From assembly GCA_963779685.1 (NCBI GenBank), contig CAVZZG010000001.1, positions 1,178,001-1,242,000 of the forward strand: 64,000 bases of DNA, written 5' to 3'. The position numbers and the translations under genes are program-made. Origin of the DNA: CAVZZG01 sp963779685. GTDB taxonomy: Bacteria > Actinomycetota > Thermoleophilia > Gaiellales > F1-60-MAGs149. Position 1 is the first letter of the stretch; every line of letters begins with the position of its first letter. Below, one piece after another: positions 15,740 to 24,404 of this stretch. The notes below the pieces were generated by a model, which was not told the origin of the DNA, did not search any database, and was given only the letters and a program-made list of their open reading frames with translations.

Positions 15740-17113
15740 ATGCCGGTTCAAAGCACCTTCATCACGCGTCTCACGACCGCCATACCGGAGGCTGGAATCC
15801 CGGATGAGGTGGCCGATCGGGCCGTGCTCCACCTCCTGGATGGAGTCGGGTGCGGGCTCGCTGCGCACGGCCTCGGCGAGGGCGCCGAGGCCCGCACGGT
15901 CGTCGCCGCGCAGGGGGGCGCGCCGCACGCGGACGTGATCGGTCTGCCCGAGAGGCTCCCCGCTCCGGCCGCCGCGCTCGCCAACGGCACGATGGTGCAC
16001 GCGCTCGACTTCGACGACACCCATCCGGTCTCGATCTGCCACATCACGACCGTCGTCGCACCGGCCGCGTTCGCCATGGCGCAGGCACACGGCCGCTCGG
16101 GTGCCGAACTGGTGGCGGCGTACGTCGCGGGCTGCGAGGCCGTGGCCCGGATCGGGGCGGCCGCCCCGGGCGCCTTCCACCTCCGGGGCTTCCACGCAAC
16201 CGGCGTGTGCGGCGTGTTCGGGGCCGCGCTGGCCGCTGCGCGCCTGGCCGGGCTCGACCCCGGTCGTACGGCGCAGGCCCTGGGCATCGCGGCGAGCTTC
16301 GCACCCGGCATCCTCGAGTTCCTCGGCGACGGCTCGACGACCAAGCGACTGCACGCGGGCGGCGCCGCCCAGGCGGGCGTGCTCGCGGCCCTGCTGGCCG
16401 CGGCCGGTGCGACCGGCCCGCCGACCGCCATCGAGGGGCGCTTCGGTGTGTTCCAGACGCACCTCGGCATCGACGCCACCGAGGCGCTCGCCGAGGCCGC
16501 CGCGGACCTGGGCGAGCGCTGGGAGACCATGGCGATGGCCATCAAGCCGTACCCGGCGTGCCACTTCATGCACGGTTGCCTGGAGGCGACCGAGTTCCTG
16601 ATGGCGGAGCACGGCATCACCGCGGCCGACGTGCGCTCGATCCACGTCAGGGTGGCCGAGCCGGGCGTCGGCCTGATCCTCGAGCCGGCAGCGACCAAGC
16701 CGACCCCGAGCACGCCGTACGACGCCAAGTTCAGCCTGCCCTTCTCGATCGCCGCGCTGCTGACGCGCGGGTCGATCGACGTGACCACCTACACCGAGGC
16801 CTCGCTCGGCGACCCGGCGGTCGAGGCCCTGGCACGGCTGGTCACCTACGAGGCCACCCCGCTCGGCGAGGTGCCGGACGCGTTCGGCGGCGAGGTCGTG
16901 CTCGGGCTCGCGGGGGGCTCGGTTGCCCACTCGGTGCCGATCCCGCGCGGCAGCGCCGGACGCCGGATGGACGAGGCGGCGGTGACCGCGAAGTTCCTGG
17001 CCAACGCGGGTCTCGTGCTCGGGGCGGAAGGCGCAGAGCGGCGGTGCGGTGAGATCCTGGGGCTCCGCGACCGGCCCGGTGTCGGCGGCCTGCTCACCTC
17101 ATCCGCCGGCTAG
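15740..17113 (+). CDS. MmgE/PrpD-family protein
   Basis: From ATG 15740 the protein has 457 residues, matching the family (about 450). MmgE/PrpD proteins include 2-methylcitrate dehydratase, cis-aconitate decarboxylase and relatives that act on di/tricarboxylates. Family landmarks are DGVGCGLAAHG, the active-site stretch NGTMVHALDFDDTHP, GFHATGVCGVFGAA, and KPYPACHFMHGCLEA. No other methylcitrate-cycle gene is nearby. An ATG at 15725 would add five residues; neither has an SD. It diverges from the liv operon and overlaps the convergent cupin gene by 15 bp. Confidence 0.85.
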   Translation: MPVQSTFITRLTTAIPEAGIPDEVADRAVLHLLDGVGCGLAAHGLGEGAEARTVVAAQGGAPHADVIGLPERLPAPAAALANGTMVHALDFDDTHPVSICHITTVVAPAAFAMAQAHGRSGAELVAAYVAGCEAVARIGAAAPGAFHLRGFHATGVCGVFGAALAAARLAGLDPGRTAQALGIAASFAPGILEFLGDGSTTKRLHAGGAAQAGVLAALLAAAGATGPPTAIEGRFGVFQTHLGIDATEALAEAAADLGERWETMAMAIKPYPACHFMHGCLEATEFLMAEHGITAADVRSIHVRVAEPGVGLILEPAATKPTPSTPYDAKFSLPFSIAALLTRGSIDVTTYTEASLGDPAVEALARLVTYEATPLGEVPDAFGGEVVLGLAGGSVAHSVPIPRGSAGRRMDEAAVTAKFLANAGLVLGAEGAERRCGEILGLRDRPGVGGLLTSSAG

Positions 17114-17461
17114 CTCCTCCCAGGTGGTGGTGCCCCAGGTGAGGGTGAGCCAGTCGGCGTCGGCGCCCACCGCGGCGCCATGCCAGTGACGTTCGTCCGG
17201 CGGCGCGATGACGAGCGTCCCCGGCTCGATCGCGCAGGTGGGCTCGGCCTCGGTGCCGACCCGGCCACGGCCCGCCACCAGCCACAGGTACTGGCCGCCG
17301 GGATGGCTGTGCCAGTTCGTCACGGCGCCGCCGTGGAAGTGGCCAAGCGCGGCGTCGGGCCGGCCAGGGTCGGTCGACAGGTCGAGCATCTCGAGCTCCA
17401 CCGGCCCGTTGAACCGGGCGCCGTAGCTCTCGGCGAGGGTTCCTTCGGTGATGATCTTCAC
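17099..17461 (-). CDS. Cupin-domain protein
   Basis: The 120-residue protein is a single beta-barrel cupin. Motif 1 is NWHSHPGGQYLWLVAGRGRV, with two metal-binding His; motif 2 is PGTLVIAPPDERHWHGA, with the third His. Single-domain cupins with these ligands bind metal and may be small dioxygenases, isomerases or sensors. It converges on the MmgE/PrpD gene with a 15-bp overlap and stands 15 bp downstream of the hypothetical gene at 17477-17782, which may share its transcript. Reaction unknown. Confidence 0.82.
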   Translation of the reverse strand: MKIITEGTLAESYGARFNGPVELEMLDLSTDPGRPDAALGHFHGGAVTNWHSHPGGQYLWLVAGRGRVGTEAEPTCAIEPGTLVIAPPDERHWHGAAVGADADWLTLTWGTTTWEELAGG

Positions 17462-17476
17462 GCGGTCACGTCCTTG

Positions 17477-17782
17477 TCAGCCGACGCCGGGGAGGGCCTG
17501 TTGCTCGCCGCCGCCGTTCGCGGCGGCCTTGAAATCACGCCAGATCTCGGCGGCCAGCCGCCGCAGCAGGTCGCTGCGCGGTGGCACGGCGGCGGTTGCG
17601 TGACCCCGGATCTCGGCGAGCGCTCGCCGCACGAGCGCCTCGACCTCGGGCGCCGGGGCGATCTCGAGCACGGAGCGTACGGGCACCTCCTGATCGACCA
17701 CGCGCCATCCCGCCGAGGCGGCTGCCAGGTCGACGATCAGGGCCGCCGGCCGCTCCGAGAGCTGGTAGGCCACCAGGGTCAC
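17477..17782 (-). CDS. Hypothetical protein, 101 residues
   Basis: I do not recognise a family. The GTG at 17782 gives MTLVAYQLSERPAALIVDLA, then a mid-section rich in Ala/Glu (SVLEIAPAPEVEALVRRALAE) and a helix RSDLLRRLAAEIWRDFKAAA. No membrane segment or metal motif is seen. It is divergent from the nucleosidase gene by 26 bp and lies in tandem with the cupin. Codon use matches the neighbours, and no competing frame is better. Confidence 0.6.
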   Translation of the reverse strand: MTLVAYQLSERPAALIVDLAAASAGWRVVDQEVPVRSVLEIAPAPEVEALVRRALAEIRGHATAAVPPRSDLLRRLAAEIWRDFKAAANGGGEQQALPGVG

Positions 17783-17808
17783 CGGGCGAGTATCGCATCA
17801 TTCCCCGG

Positions 17809-18345
17809 GTGATCGATGACCTGCTCGTGGTCGCGGCGACGTCGGCCGAGCTGACGTGGGCCGACGGGGTGGCGGAGACGTTCGTCTGCGGCATCGGGCC
17901 GGTCGAGGCGGCCGCCGCCACCGCCACCCGCCTCGCCGTGGGTGCCCCGGCCCGCGTCGTCCACGTCGGGCTCGCGGGCGGTGCTCCCGTGCTCGGGCTC
18001 GTCGTCGGCACCCGTGCCGTGTACCGCGACCTGCGGGCCGCGATCCCCGTCCAGCGCGAGGTCCTTCCCGACGCGCCGCTGCTGGCGGCCGTGTGCCGCG
18101 TGCTGCCCGAGGCGGTCGCATGCGAGATCGCCACCACTGCCTCGGTCGGATCCACCGACGGGCCGGTCGAGGCCATGGAGGGGTTCGGCGTGCTGCGCGC
18201 CTGCTCCCTCGCCGGCATCCCCGCGGTCGAGGTGCGCGCGATCTCGAACGCCCTCGGCGAGTCGGACCGCGCGGCCTGGGACATCCCGGGTGCGCTCGGC
18301 GTCCTGGCCGACGCGGGCCTTCGCCTGCTGCGTCAGCTCGGGTAG
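17809..18345 (+). CDS. Nucleosidase of the PNP/MTAN superfamily, futalosine-hydrolase-like
   Basis: From GTG 17809 the protein has 178 residues. It shows the nucleoside phosphorylase/nucleosidase fold: GIGPVEAAAATA, VHVGLAGGAPVLGLVVGT, then GPVEAMEGFGVLRACSLAGI with the ribose-binding Glu, and VEVRAISNALGESDRAAWDI. The last stretch, with D and W after the SN motif, is typical of futalosine hydrolase (MqnB) of the alternative menaquinone pathway. It is shorter than most MqnB proteins (about 200-220), and no other mqn gene is visible. An MTA/SAH nucleosidase is the alternative. Confidence 0.65.
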   Translation: MIDDLLVVAATSAELTWADGVAETFVCGIGPVEAAAATATRLAVGAPARVVHVGLAGGAPVLGLVVGTRAVYRDLRAAIPVQREVLPDAPLLAAVCRVLPEAVACEIATTASVGSTDGPVEAMEGFGVLRACSLAGIPAVEVRAISNALGESDRAAWDIPGALGVLADAGLRLLRQLG

Positions 18346-18707
18346 CGCGAGGTGGCCGTCACGGCGATGCCGCCGCGGCGGTTGAAACGCATGGTGACCG
18401 AGAGCTCGGCCGGGGCCAGCGCCGCCACCAGGTCGTCGCGGATGCGGCGGGCGGCGTGCTCGTGGAAGATGCCCGTCTCGCGGTACGTCTCGAGGTAGAG
18501 CTTGAGGCTCTTCGTCTCGACCACGCGCGCGCCGGGCCGGTAGCGGATCTCGATCGTCGCCCAGTCGGGCTGACCGGTGACCGGACAGCGGCAGGTGAAC
18601 TCGCTGCAGTCGAGGGCGATCTCGAGCGCGGCGTCGTCGACCGGGAAGGTCTCGAGCACGCCGTCGGCCGTCGCGTGCGGGTCGCCGAGCTTCGTCAGGT
18701 CCGGCAC
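18333..18707 (-). CDS. queF: NADPH-dependent 7-cyano-7-deazaguanine reductase QueF
   Basis: From GTG 18707 the protein has 124 residues, the short (YkvM-type) QueF. It reduces preQ0 to preQ1 in queuosine tRNA-modification synthesis. The catalytic Cys lies in CRCPVTGQPDWATIEIRY, the NADPH/substrate region in VETKSLKLYLETYR, and the Glu-His motif in GIFHEHAARR. It follows the beta-propeller gene by 7 nt on the same strand and converges on the nucleosidase gene with a 13-bp overlap. The other preQ0 genes are not in the window. Confidence 0.93.
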   Translation of the reverse strand: MPDLTKLGDPHATADGVLETFPVDDAALEIALDCSEFTCRCPVTGQPDWATIEIRYRPGARVVETKSLKLYLETYRETGIFHEHAARRIRDDLVAALAPAELSVTMRFNRRGGIAVTATSRYPS

Positions 18708-18714
18708 GTGGCCA

Positions 18715-19737
18715 TCATCCTCGATCGGCCAGCGTTGCGATCTTGCCCTTGACGGTGCCGTAGAGCGTGCCCCACGATGCGACCAGCGAGCCCGGCTCGG
18801 CGTCCCTGGCGATCTGGCCCCAGTGCGCCCCGTCGGCCGAGGCGAGCACCGCACCGTCGCTGGTGAGCGCGAACACGCGGCGGGAGTTCGCGTCGCGCGC
18901 AAGGATCGTCACGCCGCGCGCCGAGGTGGCTCCGAAGGTCGCACCGGCGTCCTCCGAGGCGTACAACTGGCCGCCGACGACCACCCAGAGCCGCTTCGCG
19001 CTGGCCGGGTCGGAGATGAAGGCGGCGCCGGTGCCGCCGGCCGGGCGCTGAACGTGCACCCAGCTCTGGCCGCCGTTCGTCGTTCGCCAGATGCCCGTGG
19101 TCGGGCTGGCGGCGAGCAGGATCTTCGGCGCGGCCGGGATCGAGAAGAACGCGGCGATGCCGGACGCCTTCTTCGGAAGCACGAGCGCCTTCCACGACCT
19201 GCCGAAATCGACCGACCGTGCGACGACCGAGCCGCTGGCCGCGTAGAGCCACTTGCCTCCGAACCGGACGACGAGCGAGCGCACCGCTCCGTGGAGGGCC
19301 GGCTGCTTCGTGACCCGCCATGTCTTGCCGCCGTCCCCGGAGATCGCGATGTGGCCGTTCGCGTCGAGCGACGCGACCGCGCGCGCGTGCGAGTCGGAAG
19401 GATCGAACACGGGCACCGACCACGCGGCGTTGGCGGTCGACGCCGACGCGCCGCCGGGGAGGACGTCGACCTCCGCGTAGGTCTTGCCGGCGTCGTGCGT
19501 GATCGCGTACTGCGGGCCCGAGAGGTGGATCCAGACGGTGCCGTCCGGCCCGGCGGTGACCGGGGTGCCCTCCTGCGAGCCGGCCACGAACCGGCCGGTC
19601 GCGAGCGCCGCCGCCTGGGGGCGCGTCGACCACCAGATCGCCGCCCAGACGCCGCCGGCGATCATCAGCAGGCCGAGCAGGAACCAGGGCGCGAGTCGCT
19701 GCCGGGTCGAGGTGGTGATCGTTTGGTCGTCGGCCAT
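18715..19737 (-). CDS. Membrane-anchored beta-propeller (BNR/sortilin-like repeat) protein
   Basis: From ATG 19737 the protein has 340 residues: a short cytosolic start, one membrane segment (WFLLGLLMIAGGVWAAIWW), then repeated YCF48/BNR-like blades: ITHDAGKTY, ISGDGGKTWRV, SVDFGRSWKAL, TTNGGQSWVHV, SEDAGATFGA, SADGAHWGQI. The Asp-x-Gly-x-x-W pattern marks Asp-box propellers, often extracytoplasmic binding or assembly factors. It is upstream of queF by 7 nt but has no functional link to it. Exact role unknown. Confidence 0.8.
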   Translation of the reverse strand: MADDQTITTSTRQRLAPWFLLGLLMIAGGVWAAIWWSTRPQAAALATGRFVAGSQEGTPVTAGPDGTVWIHLSGPQYAITHDAGKTYAEVDVLPGGASASTANAAWSVPVFDPSDSHARAVASLDANGHIAISGDGGKTWRVTKQPALHGAVRSLVVRFGGKWLYAASGSVVARSVDFGRSWKALVLPKKASGIAAFFSIPAAPKILLAASPTTGIWRTTNGGQSWVHVQRPAGGTGAAFISDPASAKRLWVVVGGQLYASEDAGATFGATSARGVTILARDANSRRVFALTSDGAVLASADGAHWGQIARDAEPGSLVASWGTLYGTVKGKIATLADRG

Positions 19738-19843
19738 ATGAGTGAGGACTCGCGAGGGTGGAAGAACTGGCGCAGGTTCGTACGCGCGTTCTCGCATTCT
19801 GCATCAGGGATCGCGAGACGAGTGCGATGGGCCTCGGTCGTGC

Positions 19844-19872
19844 TTGACCTGCTGGTGGCTTCTTGGAACGAT
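19844..19872 (+). promoter_or_regulatory. Promoter of the TIM-barrel isomerase gene
   Basis: TTGACC (19844-19849) is separated by 17 bp from AACGAT (19867-19872). The ATG follows 7 nt after the -10, with no SD, so the transcript is probably leaderless. Confidence 0.4.
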
Positions 19873-19879
19873 CCAACCC

Positions 19880-20788
19880 ATGCAGATCGCCACGGCCCCG
19901 GTCAGTTACGGCGTGTTCGAGATCACGACGGGAGCCGCCGGGCTCCCCGACCCGGATGACCTCGCGGCGGCCATGGCGGCCAGCGGCTACGTCGGCACCG
20001 AGCTCGGCCCGCCCGGCTACTTCGGCTCCGGCGCCGACGTCCGCTCGCTGCTGTCGCGCCATGGCCTCGCGCTGGTTGGTTCCTTCCTCCCGCTCGCCTT
20101 CTCCCGCGGCGACCTGTTCGAGTCCGATCTGGAGACGTTCTCCGGGGTGCTCGACTCGCTGGAGGCGGCCGCCGACGGGCCGCTGCCGTTCGTGCTGCTC
20201 TCGGACGCGTTCCGCGAGCCGGAGCGCCTGGCCTTCGCCGGGCGGATCGAGCAGCACCGCGAGGCGTGGCTGGGCGGTGAGCGGCTGCGGCTGCTGCACG
20301 CCAACGTGCAGCGCGCCGCCGAGCGCTGCCGCGACCGTGGCTTCCCGGTGGCGTTCCACTACCACGCCGGCACCTACGTCGAGACGCCCCGCGAGATCGC
20401 CGCGTTCGTGGCGGCGGTCGACACCGAGCTGCTGCCGCTCTGCTTCGACTCCGGCCACAGCGCGTTCGGCGGCGGCGATCCGCTGGCGCTGCTGCGCGAG
20501 TACGGCGAGCTCGTCCGCCACGTGCACCTGAAGGACGTCGATCTCGACCTGCTCCGCGGCATCCACGAGCGCGGCGAGGGCCTCGAGGCGGCGTGGGCCG
20601 CTGGTGTCTTCTGCGCCCTCGGCACGGGCGGCGCGAACGTCGCCGGCTGCCTGGAGGAGCTCATCCGCCAGGGCTACGACGGCTGGCTCGTGGTCGAGCA
20701 GGACCGCATCCTCGGCCCGGGCGACTTCCAGGCCGCCGTCGAGGAGGGCGCGAAGAACCGCGCGTTCCTTCGCGAGCGCGGGCTCTAG
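19880..20788 (+). CDS. Sugar isomerase/epimerase-like TIM-barrel protein (IolE-type)
   Basis: The 302-residue protein starts at ATG 19880 and fits the AP-endonuclease-2/xylose-isomerase-like TIM barrel. Metal-ligand positions of the IolE/hydroxypyruvate isomerase group are visible in AFHYHAGTYVETPREI, LCFDSGHSAFGGGDPLALL and HVHLKDVDLD; the C-terminal Glu is in GWLVVEQDRI. IolE converts inosose in inositol catabolism, but no iol neighbours are seen, so the substrate is open. It converges on the GNAT gene with a 4-bp CTAG overlap. Confidence 0.8.
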   Translation: MQIATAPVSYGVFEITTGAAGLPDPDDLAAAMAASGYVGTELGPPGYFGSGADVRSLLSRHGLALVGSFLPLAFSRGDLFESDLETFSGVLDSLEAAADGPLPFVLLSDAFREPERLAFAGRIEQHREAWLGGERLRLLHANVQRAAERCRDRGFPVAFHYHAGTYVETPREIAAFVAAVDTELLPLCFDSGHSAFGGGDPLALLREYGELVRHVHLKDVDLDLLRGIHERGEGLEAAWAAGVFCALGTGGANVAGCLEELIRQGYDGWLVVEQDRILGPGDFQAAVEEGAKNRAFLRERGL

Positions 20789-21198
20789 TTCCGCTCCATG
20801 ACGCGCTCGCTGGGGGCGTGGAAGCCGAAGCGCTCGTAGAGGCGGTGCATGTCGCGCGTGTGGAGAACCCACTTGAGCGGGGCGAGCTCGGGGTCGCCGT
20901 CGACGGTGTCGCGCACGAGCTCGACGCCCAGGCCGCGGCCGCGGTGCTCGGGCAGGACGTAGACGTCGAAGAGCATGCAGCTGGTGTGCAGGTCGGAGAG
21001 CACGCGGGCGAAGCCGACCTGCACACCGTGGTGGTAGATGCCGACGACGCGGGCGGCCGAGGCGATGGTCGCCGCGACCACCTCCCGTGAGCGGCCCTTC
21101 GACCAGTAGAGCGTCGTCAGGTAGGCGTGGACGGTGGCGACGTCGATCCGCGTGCGGTCGTCGTCGACCTCGTAACCGTCACCCAGATCGCGCCGCAT
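20785..21198 (-). CDS. GNAT-family N-acetyltransferase
   Basis: The 137-residue GNAT protein has the beta4/alpha3 acetyl-CoA motif VYVLPEHRGRGLGVELVRDT (R/Q-x-x-G-x-G) and the C-terminal RLYERFGFHAP. The N-terminal WSKGRSREVVA is frequent in a group of small GNATs resembling YkkB-like acetyltransferases. Its start lies inside the last 20 nt of the cystathionine lyase gene, so it is the third gene of the cbs operon by position. Substrate unknown. Confidence 0.88.
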   Translation of the reverse strand: MRRDLGDGYEVDDDRTRIDVATVHAYLTTLYWSKGRSREVVAATIASAARVVGIYHHGVQVGFARVLSDLHTSCMLFDVYVLPEHRGRGLGVELVRDTVDGDPELAPLKWVLHTRDMHRLYERFGFHAPSERVMERN

Positions 21199-22327
21199 TC
21201 GCCAGCATCCGGTCGAGGTCCGCGATCAGGTCGTCGACGTGCTCGATGCCGACCGAGAGCCGGATCAGGTCGTCCGGCACCTCGAACCCCGACCCCTCGA
21301 GCGACGCGTGGGTCATCGCGCCCGGGTGCTCGACGAGGCTCTCGACACCGCCCAGGCTCTCGCCCAGCGACCATATTCCCGTCTCTGCCAGGGCGGCGTC
21401 GACGGCACGCCGGCCGCCGTGCACGCGGAAGGAGACCATGCCGCCGAAATCGCGCATCTGACGCGCGGCGGTCTCGTGGCCGGCGTGGGACTCGAGGCCG
21501 GGGTAGAGGACGTCGGCCACGGCGGCGGAGCCGGCGAGATGCTCGGCGACGCGCCGGGCGTTCGCGCAATGCTCGCGCATCCTGATCGCGAGCGTCTTGG
21601 CGCCGCGCAGGGTGAGGAAGCAGTCGAGCGGGCCGGGCACGCTGCCGATCGCGTTCTGCAGGAAGGCGAGGCGGTCGGCGCGGGCGGCGTCGTTGGTGAT
21701 CGCCACGCCCCCGACGACGTCGGAGTGACCGCCGACGTACTTGGTCGTCGAGTGGACGACGAGGTCGGCGCCGAGTGCGAGCGGCTGCTGCAGGTAGGGC
21801 GAGGCGAACGTGTTGTCGACGACGACCTGCGCCCCCACCGAGTGCGCCCGCTCGCACACGGCGGCGATGTCCACGATCTTCAGCAACGGGTTGGTCGGCG
21901 TCTCCACCCACACCACGCCCGGCCGGCGCGTAAGGGCCTGCTCCACGGTTTCGAGCTCGGTCAGGTCGGCGTACTCGAAGGCGTATCCCTGGGCCTCGAG
22001 CACCTTCGAGAACAACCGGTAGGTGCCGCCGTAGACGTCGTTCATCGCCAGCACCCGGGTGCCCGGCGCGAACGACGACATCACCGCCGACGACGTCGCC
22101 ATGCCCGACGAGAACGCGATGCCGAAGGCGCCGCCCTCGAGCGCGGCCAGGCAGGTCTGGAGCGCCGTCCGGGTCGGGTTGATGGTGCGCGCGTAATCGT
22201 GTCCGCCGCGCATCGCGCCCACGCCGTCCTGGACGTAGGTCGACGTCTGGAAGATCGGGACGTTGACGGCGCCGGTGACCGGCTCGGGCTCCTGCCCGGC
22301 GTGGATCGCGAGGCTCTCGAACCTCAT
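21179..22327 (-). CDS. Cystathionine gamma-lyase/gamma-synthase (PLP enzyme)
   Basis: The 382-residue enzyme of the Cys/Met metabolism PLP family has the N-terminal TSTYVQDG, SSGMATSSAVMSSF, ETPTNPLLKIVDI, and the PLP-binding lysine in VVHSTTKYVGGHSDVVGG. Its ATG overlaps the cystathionine beta-synthase stop by 4 nt, which argues for reverse transsulfuration (cystathionine to cysteine, 2-oxobutyrate and ammonia). Sequence alone does not separate gamma-lyase (mccB/cgl) from gamma-synthase (metB). Side reactions of this enzyme can release H2S. Confidence 0.88.
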   Translation of the reverse strand: MRFESLAIHAGQEPEPVTGAVNVPIFQTSTYVQDGVGAMRGGHDYARTINPTRTALQTCLAALEGGAFGIAFSSGMATSSAVMSSFAPGTRVLAMNDVYGGTYRLFSKVLEAQGYAFEYADLTELETVEQALTRRPGVVWVETPTNPLLKIVDIAAVCERAHSVGAQVVVDNTFASPYLQQPLALGADLVVHSTTKYVGGHSDVVGGVAITNDAARADRLAFLQNAIGSVPGPLDCFLTLRGAKTLAIRMREHCANARRVAEHLAGSAAVADVLYPGLESHAGHETAARQMRDFGGMVSFRVHGGRRAVDAALAETGIWSLGESLGGVESLVEHPGAMTHASLEGSGFEVPDDLIRLSVGIEHVDDLIADLDRMLANAARSG

Positions 22328-23712
22328 CGGGCCTGCGACAGGAAGTCGAGGAGGTCCGAACGGGTCAGCACGCCGACCGGCACGACCCCGTCGGCGACGA
22401 CCACGGCGGGCCGCGTCTGGAGGTCGGCGAAGACCGCGTCCACCGAGTCGGAGCATCGCACGACGCCGAGCGGCGGCCCCATCACGGTGGCCACCTCCGC
22501 GGTCAGCGCGTCGCCGTCCGTGAAGACACGGTCGAGCAGGTCGCGGTCGTGGATCGAGCCGACGACGTCGCCGAGGTCGAGCCGTCCGTTGTCGGCGCCG
22601 TCGCGCACCACGGGCAGCTGCGAGATGCCGTAGCGCTGCAGCAGGGTGATCGCCTCGCCGACGCGCTGGTGCGACGACACGGCGACGAAGGCCGGCACGT
22701 CGGGCGTGTCGGAGACCTTGGAGCGCAGCAGCTCCGCGATCGTCGGCACCGAGCCCGCCCGCTCCAGGAAGCCGTGCGAGATCATCCAGGCGTCGTCGAA
22801 GAACTTCGACAGGTACGGCCGGCCACCATCGGGCAGGACGCACAGCACGGTGCGGTCGGGTGGCTGGCTGCGGCACACCTCGAGGGCGGCGTGCAGGGCC
22901 ATGCCGGCGGAGCCGCCCACGAGAATACCCTCCTCGCGCGCGATCCGGCGGGCGGCGAGGAAGGCGTCACGGTCGGAGACGGTGATGAAGCGGTCGACCA
23001 TCGTGCGATCGAACGTGGTCGGCCAGAAGTCCTCGCCGACGCCCTCGATGAGGTACGGCCGCACCTCGGGCGAGTTGAAGATCGAACCCTCGGGGTCGGC
23101 GCCGACGATCTGAAGCCCTGGCAGCTTCGCGCGGAGGTATCGGCCGATGCCCGTGACGGTGCCGCCGGTACCGACGCCGACCACCAGGATGTCGAGCTCG
23201 TCGCCGACCTGCTCCCAGATCTCCGGGCCGGTGGTGGCCTCGTGGGCCTCGGGGTTGTGCTGGTTCGAGTACTGGTCGGGCTTCCAGGCGCCGGGGATCT
23301 CCTCGGACAGGCGCCGCGACACCGAGTAGTACGACGCGGGGTCCTCGGGCTCGACGTTGGTCGGGCACACGACGACCTCGGCGCCGAACGCGCGCAGCAG
23401 GGCGATCTTCTCGCGCGACATCTTGTCGGGCATCACGAACACGCAGCGGTAGCCGCGCTGGGCGGCGACCATCGCCAGGCCCACGCCGGTGTTGCCCGAG
23501 GTGGGCTCGACGATGACGCCACCCGGGCGCAGGAGCCCGTCGCGCTCGGCGGCGTCGATCATCGGCCCGGCGATGCGGTCCTTGATCGAGCCGCCCGGGT
23601 TCATGTACTCGAGCTTGACCAGCAGCCTCGCGCCGCCGGCCGGCTGCAGGTGCGGCAGCCGGACGATCGGGGTGTGGCCGATCAGATCGGTGACGGTCGG
23701 GAAGGAGCGCAT
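22324..23712 (-). CDS. Cystathionine beta-synthase with C-terminal CBS-domain pair
   Basis: From ATG 23712 the protein has 462 residues. The N-terminal 320 residues are a fold-type II PLP enzyme: Lys in NPGGSIKDRIAG, phosphate loop PTSGNTGVGLAM, and VGVGTGGTVTGIGRYL. Two C-terminal CBS motifs follow (about 335-462; VSSHQRVGEAITLLQRYGIS and VVPVGVLTRSDLLDFL), which bind adenosyl ligands in relatives. It condenses serine (or O-acetylserine) with homocysteine. A TAGGAT element 7 nt before ATG 23712 favours this start over an ATG nine bases earlier. It is the first gene of a cbs-cgl-GNAT operon. Confidence 0.9.
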   Translation of the reverse strand: MRSFPTVTDLIGHTPIVRLPHLQPAGGARLLVKLEYMNPGGSIKDRIAGPMIDAAERDGLLRPGGVIVEPTSGNTGVGLAMVAAQRGYRCVFVMPDKMSREKIALLRAFGAEVVVCPTNVEPEDPASYYSVSRRLSEEIPGAWKPDQYSNQHNPEAHEATTGPEIWEQVGDELDILVVGVGTGGTVTGIGRYLRAKLPGLQIVGADPEGSIFNSPEVRPYLIEGVGEDFWPTTFDRTMVDRFITVSDRDAFLAARRIAREEGILVGGSAGMALHAALEVCRSQPPDRTVLCVLPDGGRPYLSKFFDDAWMISHGFLERAGSVPTIAELLRSKVSDTPDVPAFVAVSSHQRVGEAITLLQRYGISQLPVVRDGADNGRLDLGDVVGSIHDRDLLDRVFTDGDALTAEVATVMGPPLGVVRCSDSVDAVFADLQTRPAVVVADGVVPVGVLTRSDLLDFLSQAR

Positions 23713-23719
23713 GACGGGC

Positions 23720-23725
23720 ATCCTA
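23720..23725 (-). promoter_or_regulatory. -10 element of a putative leaderless promoter for cbs
   Basis: Minus-strand TAGGAT is followed by 7 nt and the ATG at 23712, without an SD. It would exclude the in-frame ATG at 23721, which overlaps the -10. Confidence 0.45.
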
Positions 23726-23755
23726 GAGCGTTGATGTGAATCGGGCGTGACGCCC

Positions 23756-24370
23756 CTAGCCGTCGCGCGAGGCGCGGCGGGCGTGGGAGAGAGCACGCAG
23801 AAACGCACGCACACCCGCTTCGGTCAGCGACGCCGCGACGCCCTCCGCGTTGTGGTGGCGGTCGCCGACCTCGACGGTGACGTGGGCCTCCGCCAGCGCG
23901 TCCGTCCCGGTCGACAGCGCCTCCACCGAGAACGCCACCAGGCGGGCCTCGATGTGCAGCGCCGAGCACACCGCCTGAAGCGCCGCGTCGATGGGGCCGT
24001 CACCGCTGCCCTCCGCCTCGACCGGGATCTCGACGCCCCGCTCGAGCAACTCGATCCGGGCCCATGCGCGCTCGCCCGTGCGGGTGCGGGTCTCCATGCG
24101 CAGCAACTGGTACTGCTCGGCCTCCGCCCGCAGGCGGTCGTCGACGAGCGCCTCGAGGTCGCGGATCGTGACGCCCTCCTTGGTCGCCGCCAGCTCCTGG
24201 AACGCATCCCAGGCCCGCTCGGCGTCGAAGTCCGAGAGGCCGACGTAGCCCAGCCGCGCGAGCGCCTGCTCGAACGCCTCGCGGCTCGACGAGCGGCCAA
24301 GCGCGGGGCCGCCGCGACTCGGACGGGCGATGCCCGGCGCGTGGTCTCGGTGGTCGGCTTCGGAGTTCAT
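23756..24370 (-). CDS. Stand-alone 2-isopropylmalate synthase regulatory (LeuA dimer) domain, LeuA fragment
   Basis: The 204-residue protein matches only the C-terminal half of 2-isopropylmalate synthase. After a 25-residue non-conserved start it has GRSSSREAFEQALARLGYVG (cf. GKHSGRHAF in LeuA), the linker helices, and the allosteric leucine-binding domain (DGPIDAALQAVCSAL, ALAEAHVTVEVGDRH, GVAASLTEAGVRAFLRAL). The entire catalytic TIM barrel is missing and a tRNA gene lies 34 bp upstream, so it is not a local frameshift. It could be a relic of a rearrangement at the tRNA or a free regulatory subunit for a catalytic LeuA elsewhere. It starts 44 bp upstream of the cbs start on the same strand. 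Confidence 0.75.
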   Translation of the reverse strand: MNSEADHRDHAPGIARPSRGGPALGRSSSREAFEQALARLGYVGLSDFDAERAWDAFQELAATKEGVTIRDLEALVDDRLRAEAEQYQLLRMETRTRTGERAWARIELLERGVEIPVEAEGSGDGPIDAALQAVCSALHIEARLVAFSVEALSTGTDALAEAHVTVEVGDRHHNAEGVAASLTEAGVRAFLRALSHARRASRDG

Positions 24371-24404
24371 CGGCGTGGCGGTTGCGGTACCATGGGCGCG
24401 GCCT

